From positions 1-5,128 of the forward strand of contig JANLID010000360.1 of the NCBI GenBank assembly GCA_024654105.1: a stretch of 5,128 nucleotides of DNA. Reading direction: 5' to 3'. The DNA is from Gallionella sp. GTDB lineage: Bacteria > Pseudomonadota > Gammaproteobacteria > Burkholderiales > Gallionellaceae. The notes beneath the pieces are model-generated. The model searched no databases, was not told where the DNA came from, and saw nothing but the letters and a program-made list of their open reading frames with translations. Positions within the stretch are counted from its first letter, which is position 1. The number at the start of each line of letters is the position of its first letter. This document shows, piece after piece, positions 1 through 5,128 of this stretch. The position numbers and the translations under genes were made by a program.

Positions 1-1
1 C

Positions 2-271
2 GCGCGCGGGGAGAGTTTCTTCAAGGCAAAGCACGGCAACGAATGGGGCTGCGCTTCCTGCCATACCGAAAACCCCGCAGCATTGGGCAAGCATGCCAAG
101 ACCGGCAAGGCCATCGATCCGCTCGCGCCGTCTGCCAATGCAGAGCGCTTCACCAGCCCCAAGAAGGTGGCGAAATGGTTCAAGCGCAACTGCAACGATG
201 TGCTGGACCGTGCCTGCATGCCGCAGGAAAAAGGTGATGTGCTGGCCTATCTGCTTGCCGTCAAAAAATAA
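2..271 (+). CDS. shp: SHP-type (DUF1924) oxygen-binding monoheme cytochrome c, 5'-truncated
   Basis: Only the last 89 codons are in the window; the reading frame is open from base 2 to the TAA at 269-271, so the signal peptide and N-terminal helix lie upstream. A single heme c site CASCH is encoded at 50-64. Downstream come the segment KTGKAIDPLAPSA and the motif RNCN (185-196), followed seven residues later by another Cys in RAC. These match sphaeroides heme protein as I recall it. There the Asn of RNC is the distal heme ligand that swings away on reduction to let O2 or NO bind, and the two Cys lie close to it and form a disulfide. Family knowledge places it in the periplasm as an electron acceptor of the neighbouring diheme cytochrome. 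The physiological role of SHP is unsettled. The next gene starts 10 bases downstream, indicating co-transcription. Confidence 0.9.
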   Translation, partial: ARGESFFKAKHGNEWGCASCHTENPAALGKHAKTGKAIDPLAPSANAERFTSPKKVAKWFKRNCNDVLDRACMPQEKGDVLAYLLAVKK

Positions 272-281
272 GGAGATTGCC

Positions 282-800
282 ATGTCGATTCATAAACAGA
301 AAACTTTCCTGGCGCTTGCTGTTGTCTTGTTGGCGATGGGTGCAGCGATGCCTGCTGCGCAGGCAGATAATGACAGCGGCAAATACGGCGGCGAAAATAG
401 CGGCAAACCGCTTCAGCCCGCACAAACCAACGCCAAGTTTCAGCAGGAATGCTCCACCTGCCACATCGCTTATGCACCAGGGCTGTTGCCCGCCGAGTCA
501 TGGCGCAAGGTCATGGCCGGGCTGGATAAGCACTTCGGCTCGGATGCCTCGCTGGATGCCGAAGACAACAAGGAGATCACCGCATTTCTGGTGAACAACG
601 CCTCCAACCGCTGGAGCTCTCAGTCGGCGCCGCTGCGGATTACCGAATCCGCATGGTTCAAGCGCAAACACGATAGTCGCGAAATTAATCCGGCAATCTG
701 GAAGAACCCGCAGGTGAAGAGTCCGGCCAATTGCGGGGCTTGCCACCCGCGGGCGGATCGGGGCAATTTTGACGAACATGAAATAAGAATGCCCAGATAA
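282..800 (+). CDS. Periplasmic diheme cytochrome c (DHC family)
   Basis: The product is 172 aa. The ATG at 282 is chosen because AGGAG (271-275) sits six bases upstream and a clear signal peptide follows at once: basic N-terminus, hydrophobic core about residues 8-22, likely cleavage after AQA at residue 28. A longer in-frame start at 93 would bury this signal peptide and overlap the previous gene, so it is rejected. Two heme c motifs are visible, CSTCH (57-61) and CGACH (151-155). His84, His130 and His167 are candidate distal ligands, since characterised DHC hemes are bis-His. The C-terminal stretch with FDEHEIRMPR is typical of the family. The position between an SHP gene and a cytochrome b gene is the known SHP module, in which DHC passes electrons from the membrane cytochrome b to SHP. 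Length is normal and both heme sites are intact. Confidence 0.93.
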   Translation: MSIHKQKTFLALAVVLLAMGAAMPAAQADNDSGKYGGENSGKPLQPAQTNAKFQQECSTCHIAYAPGLLPAESWRKVMAGLDKHFGSDASLDAEDNKEITAFLVNNASNRWSSQSAPLRITESAWFKRKHDSREINPAIWKNPQVKSPANCGACHPRADRGNFDEHEIRMPR

Positions 801-812
801 AAGGAGATCATC

Positions 813-1505
813 ATGATTCAGCGTATTTTAGTTTGGGATGTACCGACGCGGGTTTTTCACTGGCTGCTGGTGTTGTCATTTAGCGGGGCGTTCCTGACTG
901 CGGAATCGGAGCATTATCGCGATATTCATGTGGTGCTCGGCTACACCCTGCTGGGCTTGATCGCATTCAGGTTGCTGTGGGGATTTATCGGCACACGCTA
1001 TGCGCAGTTCCGCTCATTTCTGTTCAAGCCCGGCGAGATAGTGGCTTATGTCCAGTCGCTGCTTAAAGGCAAGCCTGCGCATTACGCCGGGCATAACCCG
1101 GCGGGAAGCGTGGCGATCTGGCTGCTGCTGGGGCTGGGAATCTCATCCGGCGTGACCGGGGTGCTGTTGTTTCAGGATGTCGGCGGCGATACGCTGGAGG
1201 AACTGCATGAGCTCGTATCCAATGTCATGCTGGCCGTGGTATTGATCCACATCGCCGGTGTCGTGGTAAGCAGCTTGATGCACCGCGAGAATCTGGTACG
1301 CTCCATGATTACCGGTTTCAAACGGGTGCCCGGACAAAAGTCTTTCGTATCCGCCGAACCGGATCAAGGTATCCGTCGCTCATATCTCTGGCTGGGTGTC
1401 ATAATGCTGGCCGCTGTCATGGCATTCTGGGTCGGTTATCCGGCCACCGGGCTGGTGACGCCAAGCGCGGATACGGCGCAGGCCGAACAGCACGATAACG
1501 ATTGA
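813..1505 (+). CDS. Cytochrome b561-type membrane cytochrome b of the SHP module
   Basis: The product is 230 aa. The ATG at 813 has AAGGAG at 801-806, six bases away. It begins with VWDVPTRVFHW, the hallmark start of bacterial b561/Ni-hydrogenase-type cytochrome b proteins. Predicted membrane helices are about 14-30, 37-60, 97-121, 134-156 and 190-210. Candidate heme b ligands are His16, His39, His132 and His146, which would serve two hemes stacked across helices 1, 2 and 4. The GHNPAGS loop (93-99) is also typical. The inferred role is quinol oxidation in the inner membrane with electron delivery to the periplasmic DHC encoded 12 bases upstream. The hydrophilic stretch 157-189 between helices 4 and 5 and the acidic tail after 215 carry no recognisable domain. 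The family call is firm; the electron partner is inferred from gene order. Confidence 0.93.
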   Translation: MIQRILVWDVPTRVFHWLLVLSFSGAFLTAESEHYRDIHVVLGYTLLGLIAFRLLWGFIGTRYAQFRSFLFKPGEIVAYVQSLLKGKPAHYAGHNPAGSVAIWLLLGLGISSGVTGVLLFQDVGGDTLEELHELVSNVMLAVVLIHIAGVVVSSLMHRENLVRSMITGFKRVPGQKSFVSAEPDQGIRRSYLWLGVIMLAAVMAFWVGYPATGLVTPSADTAQAEQHDND

Positions 1506-1520
1506 TGATATTTAATTCAC

Positions 1521-1526
1521 GGGGGA
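1521..1526 (+). promoter_or_regulatory. Ribosome binding site that decides the response regulator start
   Basis: A GGGGGA run directly abuts an ATG at 1527, leaving no spacer. The second ATG at 1530 has a short but more usable spacing and gives the standard family N-terminus MRVLVVEDD, so 1530 is the preferred start. Confidence 0.55.
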
Positions 1527-1529
1527 ATG

Positions 1530-2198
1530 ATGCGCGTACTGGTGGTTGAAGACGACGCCCTGCTGGGCGATGCGATTCAGGCTGGCTTGAAGCAGTCCGG
1601 CTTTGCCGTGGACTGGATAAAAGATGGCGTTTCGGCAGAACAGGCTCTCACCACCGAGCCTTATGCGGCGGTGGTGCTGGACCTGGGCTTGCCGCGCCTT
1701 TCCGGGCTGGAGGTGCTGCGCCGGTTGCGCAGCCGCAATGTCTCGACGCCGGTACTGATCCTGACCGCGATGGATTCGGTGGATGACCGCATCAAGGGAC
1801 TGGATGCCGGTGCGGACGACTATCTGATCAAGCCGTTCGACATGGATGAGCTGGCGGCGCGGCTGCGCGCGCTGATTCGCCGCGCCAGCGGGAAGACTGA
1901 TCCTTTGCTGGAGCTCGCCGGAGTCAAGCTCGATCCCGCCGCCCATCGTGTGCTGTACCGCGACAAACCGGTCGAGCTTTCGGCCAAAGAATTCGCGCTG
2001 CTGCACGCCCTGATGCTCAATGCGGGGAAAGTGCTGTCGCGCGCCCAGCTCGAAGAACAGCTTTATGCGTGGGGCGACGAGATCGAAAGCAATGCGGTGG
2101 AAGTATATGTCCATCATTTGCGCCGCAAGTTTTTCCCTGGGTTGATCGAAACCATACGCGGCGTCGGCTATCTGATGCCGCGCGACAAGGTTGCCTGA
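1530..2198 (+). CDS. OmpR-family response regulator, QseB/PmrA-like
   Basis: The product is 222 aa, the normal length for the family. The receiver domain (about 1-118) has the acidic pocket Glu7-Asp8-Asp9, phosphoacceptor Asp51 in VVLDLGLPR, Thr79 and Lys101 (KPFD), all intact. A winged-helix DNA-binding domain follows (about 126-218). Its recognition helix SNAVEVYVHHLRRK (187-200) is almost the same as the QseB helix I recall, and the domain ends in the usual RGVGYLMP. It follows the cytochrome b gene by 24 bases and runs straight into its kinase gene, so it is probably part of the same transcript. QseB and PmrA bind direct repeats with an 11-bp period; one such repeat lies at 5091-5107. The ATG at 1527 would add one Met. 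The exact regulon is inferred, not shown. Confidence 0.95.
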   Translation: MRVLVVEDDALLGDAIQAGLKQSGFAVDWIKDGVSAEQALTTEPYAAVVLDLGLPRLSGLEVLRRLRSRNVSTPVLILTAMDSVDDRIKGLDAGADDYLIKPFDMDELAARLRALIRRASGKTDPLLELAGVKLDPAAHRVLYRDKPVELSAKEFALLHALMLNAGKVLSRAQLEEQLYAWGDEIESNAVEVYVHHLRRKFFPGLIETIRGVGYLMPRDKVA

Positions 2199-2199
2199 A

Positions 2200-3534
2200 A
2201 TGCCCAGCCGTCTATCACTGAAGCGGAGACTGCTTTTGTTGGCGCTGGCCTCCACTATCGTGGTGTGGGTCGGGGCAGCCTTGCTGACTTACCACAATAC
2301 ACGCGAAGAAGTTAATGAACTGTTGGATGCGCATCTGGCGCAAGCTGCATCCCTGCTGGCGGCACAATCCCAACACGAGCTTACCGAAATTGAAGGCAGC
2401 GACATCTCGCAGCTGCACGACTATTCAATTACTGTCGCGTTTCAGGTGTGGGAGGAAGGAAAAGTATTGCGCCTGCATTCGGCCAATGCGCCCAGATTTC
2501 CGCTGAGCAAACTCGAACAGGGGTTCAGCGACACCGTGATCGAAGGGAAAAAATGGCGCGTTTTCAGTTCTTGGGACAGCCCGCACAAAATTTTTTTGAT
2601 TCATGTCGCGGAGCTTGCGAGCGAGCGCGAACATGCGGCGGACACGATTGCCTATAATTTGCTGTTGCCGCTGTTGTTCTCCCTGCCATTGCTGGCAGTC
2701 TTGCTGTGGGTTGCAGTGACGCGCGGCCTGCGCCCGCTCGACAAGCTGGCTCGCGATGTGGAACAGCGCGAGCCGGACAATCTCGCCGCACTGGATGCAT
2801 CGTCCGCGCCGCGCGAAGTAGTGCCGCTGATCGAACGGCTTAATCGTTTATTCATGCGCATTGATGCTTCCATGCAAAAAGAGCGTCGATTTACCGCAGA
2901 TGCCGCGCATGAATTGCGCACCCCGGTGGCCGCGATCAAGGCGCAGGCACAGGTGGCACAGGCTGCTACCGGCGCCGCTGAACGCATCCGCGCCATCGAC
3001 AACGCGATTCTCGGCTGCGACCGCGCCGCGCATCTGATTGACCAGCTATTGACCCTCGCCAGGCTCGATGCGCTGGATGACAATACGGCAGAGCCATGCC
3101 CGCTCAGGGGAATCGCATCCGGAGTCATTGCCGAAATTGCGCCGGCTGCGCTTGAAAAAAACGTACGGATCGAGTTGCCGGAAGGCAATGAGGCAGCAGT
3201 GCGCGGCAATTCTGGGCTGCTGCGGATATTGTTGCGCAATTTGATTGACAACGCTGTACGCCATACACCACCCGGCACAGTCGTGCGGGTCAATGTCGTT
3301 AATCAGCAGGGTGCGATCTGTCTGTCAGTGAGCGATAACGGCCCTGGTATTCCAGAACAGGAACGAGAGAGAGTGATGGAGCGTTTTTATCGCCCGCCAG
3401 GCACGCAAGCCAGCGGCAGCGGTTTGGGGCTGTCCATCGTCAAGCGCATTGTCGAGATTCATACCGCCGCATTGCGTATCGCGTCGCCGGATGACGGAAA
3501 CGGGCTGAGGGTGGAAGTCACTTTCAAATCCTGA
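2200..3534 (+). CDS. Sensor histidine kinase, QseC-like
   Basis: The product is 444 aa, close to the usual length for QseC-type kinases. The ATG at 2200 lies one base after the regulator's stop and suggests translational coupling; an in-frame TTG at 2191 that would overlap the regulator gene by 8 bases is a possible alternative. Layout: basic N-terminus, membrane helix 1 (about 11-30), a periplasmic sensor of roughly 120 residues (31-150), membrane helix 2 (about 153-173), linker, HisKA dimerisation domain with phosphoacceptor His237 in AAHELRTP, then HATPase_c with the N box around Asn347/Asn351, DNGPGIP (379-385), ERFYRP (394-399) and the SGSGLGLSIVK glycine box (405-415). All catalytic motifs are intact. 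The sensor has no CxxCH, so it does not covalently bind heme c; its signal is unknown. It is the expected partner of the adjacent response regulator. Confidence 0.95.
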   Translation: MPSRLSLKRRLLLLALASTIVVWVGAALLTYHNTREEVNELLDAHLAQAASLLAAQSQHELTEIEGSDISQLHDYSITVAFQVWEEGKVLRLHSANAPRFPLSKLEQGFSDTVIEGKKWRVFSSWDSPHKIFLIHVAELASEREHAADTIAYNLLLPLLFSLPLLAVLLWVAVTRGLRPLDKLARDVEQREPDNLAALDASSAPREVVPLIERLNRLFMRIDASMQKERRFTADAAHELRTPVAAIKAQAQVAQAATGAAERIRAIDNAILGCDRAAHLIDQLLTLARLDALDDNTAEPCPLRGIASGVIAEIAPAALEKNVRIELPEGNEAAVRGNSGLLRILLRNLIDNAVRHTPPGTVVRVNVVNQQGAICLSVSDNGPGIPEQERERVMERFYRPPGTQASGSGLGLSIVKRIVEIHTAALRIASPDDGNGLRVEVTFKS

Positions 3535-3674
3535 TGCTTGCGGTAGCCGGCCGGATTAAATTTCGTTGGGCGTTTTCCGATTATTGCCATTTTTGTTGAT
3601 TCGGTGCGAATTGAAATTTCGCTCCGTTCGCCCAGTTCAATGTTTTCCCGCTACAGCAATTATTCCGCACCTTA
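3535..3674 (+). other. Convergent intergenic region with weak inverted repeats
   Basis: This gap separates the stop of the kinase gene from the stop of the opposite-strand oxidoreductase gene. An outer inverted repeat TGGGCG (3567-3572) / CGCCCA (3629-3634) encloses a small hairpin GCGAA (3606-3610) / TTCGC (3618-3622). T-rich runs lie at 3573-3576 and 3590-3594 but do not directly follow a strong stem, so I do not call a rho-independent terminator for either gene. No coding sequence or RNA gene is recognisable here. Confidence 0.4.
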
Positions 3675-4979
3675 TCAGGTGCCGAAACGTGTTTCGACCC
3701 GAACCCCGATTTCCCTCAGCAGCGGAATGGGCAACGTGCCGCCAGCGCAGACGATGACGACATCATTGGGAATTTCCATCGGTTGCCCGTTATATTCCAA
3801 TAGGACACTATTGTTCTTGATTTGGGTGACTTTTGTTTTCATCAGTACCTTGATCCGGCCGCTCTGCTCCGCCGCCTTGATGCGTTCCCGGTTCTTCGGC
3901 TTTGCACCGCTGAAGACCTCACTGCGGTGCGCGAGCGTCACCGTCGTGCCCGACTCTGCTGCCAGCGCAAGCGCTGCCTCAAGTGCAGAATCGCCGCCGC
4001 CGACCACCAGCGCATGATTGCCTTGATACTGACTCGGGTCGATCAGGCGGTAGCACACTTTCTCCAACTCTTCACCGGGGGCATCCAGCTTGCGGGGGGT
4101 GCCGCGCCGCCCAACGGCGAGCAACACGCTTCCGGCGGTGTATTGCCCTTTAGGCGTCGTGACGATGAACTTACCGTTTTCATGACGAAGCGAGTCCATG
4201 CGCTCATTGAAGTTGATCTTGATGCCGGTCTTCCGAGCCACTTCTTCCCATAATTCGATCAGCGCTTCCTTGCTGATTTCAGTCAGCTTGATCTTGCCGA
4301 TCTGCGGCAGGATCATCGGTGCGGTCATCACGATTTTTTGGCGCGGGTAATGGAGCGCGGTTCCCCCGATAGCGCTTTCCTGCTCAATGGCAAGGTAACG
4401 CAGGCCGGCTTCCTGCGCCCCCAAAGTGGCGGAGATTCCGGCCGGCCCGGTGCCGATGATAATTACGTCGTAATCTGTTCCGGTGACATGCCGCTTTTTG
4501 ATACTCGAGATGGCCTGCTTCCCTTGTTCCACCGCCTTGCGGATGAGCCCCATACCACCAAGCTCGCCAGCAATGAACAAGCCCTCGATGTTGGTTTCAA
4601 AATTGGGATAAACAAACGGTATGTCGACGCCGCGTTTCTCGGTGCCGAAAACGAGGCGAATCGCGCCGGTCGGGCACGAAGCCGCGCAGGCCCCGTGCCC
4701 AATACAAACAGAGGGGTTAACAAAAACCGCCTTGTTGCCGATGACGCCAAGAGCTTTCTCCGGGCAGGCGGCAGCACAGGATGCGGAGCCCACGCAAATG
4801 GCAGGGTCGATCATCGGGTGTAGCGATGCCGGTTCGGTGAGTCCCGAGGTTACAACTTCCTGCCATTTGTTCTGATCTGCAATGGAGCGTTTTTTCTGCT
4901 TGAGCAGATAAGTGGCGATGACAACGCACATCGCGCAAAGTGGTATCAGATAAAGCGCATAGTTAGGTGATTCTGGCAT
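3675..4979 (-). CDS. Membrane-anchored ferredoxin-like/FAD-NAD(P) oxidoreductase fusion, flavin module permuted
   Basis: The product is 434 aa. An N-terminal membrane helix (about 7-25) is followed by a basic stretch KQKKR, which puts the rest in the cytoplasm. Residues 57-109 carry two ferredoxin-like motifs: Cys62, Cys68, Cys72-Pro and Cys92, Cys98, Cys102-Pro. In each the usual second Cys is replaced (Ser65, His95). Residues 130-160 (TNIEGLFIAGELGG onward) resemble the FAD-binding C-terminal signature of thioredoxin-reductase-like enzymes, yet precede the FAD GTGPAG (176-181) and the NAD(P) site VVGGGDSALEAA (325-336), so the module looks circularly permuted. No CxxC follows the NAD(P) site, so it is not a thioredoxin reductase. 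It probably moves electrons between NAD(P)H, flavin and Fe-S clusters; partners are unknown. The ATG at 4979 has no clear Shine-Dalgarno sequence, but the next Met (residue 17) would break the helix. Confidence 0.88.
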   Translation of the reverse strand: MPESPNYALYLIPLCAMCVVIATYLLKQKKRSIADQNKWQEVVTSGLTEPASLHPMIDPAICVGSASCAAACPEKALGVIGNKAVFVNPSVCIGHGACAASCPTGAIRLVFGTEKRGVDIPFVYPNFETNIEGLFIAGELGGMGLIRKAVEQGKQAISSIKKRHVTGTDYDVIIIGTGPAGISATLGAQEAGLRYLAIEQESAIGGTALHYPRQKIVMTAPMILPQIGKIKLTEISKEALIELWEEVARKTGIKINFNERMDSLRHENGKFIVTTPKGQYTAGSVLLAVGRRGTPRKLDAPGEELEKVCYRLIDPSQYQGNHALVVGGGDSALEAALALAAESGTTVTLAHRSEVFSGAKPKNRERIKAAEQSGRIKVLMKTKVTQIKNNSVLLEYNGQPMEIPNDVVIVCAGGTLPIPLLREIGVRVETRFGT

Positions 4980-5090
4980 TTTTAGTTGTGCGCGGCTGCG
5001 TCCATATTTGGTGGGCGGATGTTAATGTAAAACAAGAACCGATGCCACTTTCAGTTTTTTTCCAGCCGGTTCTCAGTGGCAGGTGGCGCA

Positions 5091-5107
5091 CTTAAGCATC
5101 TATTAAG
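5091..5107 (-). promoter_or_regulatory. Candidate PmrA/QseB-type operator (direct repeat, 11-bp period)
   Basis: Read on the minus strand this is CTTAAT-AGATG-CTTAAG, a perfect match to the YTTAAK-N5-YTTAAK box described for PmrA. It is the only such match I found in the window. A QseB/PmrA-like regulator is encoded at 1530-2198. The box lies 111 bases upstream of the minus-strand start at 4979. Toward the right, a GATAA at 5124-5128, 16 bases past the box, could be the start of a -10 element for a gene outside the window. Direction and use are unproven. Confidence 0.45.
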
Positions 5108-5111
5108 CTTG

Positions 5112-5127
5112 GCCTGATAGCCTGATA
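5112..5127. repeat. Tandem 8-bp repeat GCCTGATA x2
   Basis: Two identical GCCTGATA units lie head to tail at 5112-5119 and 5120-5127, four bases beyond the candidate operator. The repeat may continue past the window edge. It could be a short slippage product or part of a promoter region. Confidence 0.6.
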
Positions 5128-5128
5128 A

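Noticed and set aside
93..281. N-terminal extension of the diheme cytochrome from the ATG at 93
   Set aside because: It overlaps the SHP coding sequence in another frame, has no cytochrome-like features, and would place the signal peptide about 60 residues inside the protein. The ATG at 282 has a good ribosome binding site.
1512..2255. Long minus-strand open frame opposite the response regulator
   Set aside because: It is the antisense shadow of a highly conserved gene with all family motifs; its translation is rich in Arg, Gln and His with no recognisable domain.
2652..3293. Minus-strand open frame opposite the histidine kinase
   Set aside because: Low-complexity Ser/Ala/Arg-rich shadow of the kinase gene in GC-rich sequence; no motif or ribosome binding site.
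3546..3554. CCGGCCGG palindrome after the kinase gene as a terminator
   Set aside because: It has no loop of useful size and is not followed by a T tract.
3604..4253. Plus-strand open frames opposite the 3' part of the oxidoreductase gene
   Set aside because: Antisense to clear FAD/NAD(P) motifs; the translations show no domain and compete with each other in different frames.
5026..5031. TTTACA as a -35 element for the minus-strand gene
   Set aside because: The hexamers 16 to 19 bases downstream match the -10 consensus at only three of six positions or fewer, so it is not listed as a promoter.
5073..5099. Eight-codon minus-strand ORF M-L-K-C-A-T-C-H ending in a heme-like CxxCH
   Set aside because: In-frame TAA and TAG lie directly upstream and TGA directly follows. 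A CxxCH by chance is not rare over six frames of 5 kb (about 0.3 expected), and the codons overlap the candidate operator. No extended cytochrome remnant is seen on either side.

Overview
The window looks like chromosome of a Gram-negative proteobacterium, most likely a betaproteobacterium of the Gallionella/Nitrosomonadales kind. This rests on gene content, moderate GC and the QseBC-like two-component pair; no taxonomic marker gene is present. About 90 percent is protein coding. I see no rRNA, tRNA, CRISPR array or insertion sequence.

Region 1 (2-3534, + strand) is one compact five-gene operon, entered part way through its first gene: (i) the C-terminal part of an SHP-type (sphaeroides heme protein, DUF1924) oxygen-binding cytochrome c; (ii) a secreted diheme cytochrome c (DHC); (iii) a five-helix cytochrome b561-type membrane protein; (iv) an OmpR/QseB-like response regulator; (v) a QseC-like sensor histidine kinase. 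Gaps are 1 to 24 bases. The first three form the known SHP/DHC/cytochrome b module: the membrane cytochrome b is expected to take electrons from the quinone pool and pass them through DHC to SHP in the periplasm. The appended regulator and kinase probably control this module or a related target.

Region 2 (3535-3674) is a convergent intergenic gap with only weak secondary structure and no convincing terminator.

Region 3 (3675-4979, - strand) encodes a membrane-anchored fusion: one N-terminal helix, two ferredoxin-like Cys motifs, then a thioredoxin-reductase-like FAD/NAD(P) module. Two things stand out. Each ferredoxin motif lacks its second cysteine (Ser and His replace them). The FAD-domain C-terminal signature sits before the FAD N-terminal GxGxxG motif, so the flavoprotein module appears circularly permuted. 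It has no thioredoxin-reductase CxxC.

Region 4 (4980-5128) is the upstream region of that gene. It holds a perfect match to the PmrA/QseB-type direct repeat (YTTAAK-N5-YTTAAK) and, beside it, a tandem 8-bp repeat. The response regulator encoded here belongs to the family that binds such sites, so this is a candidate operator for it. The geometry fits a rightward gene beyond the window at least as well as the leftward oxidoreductase gene.
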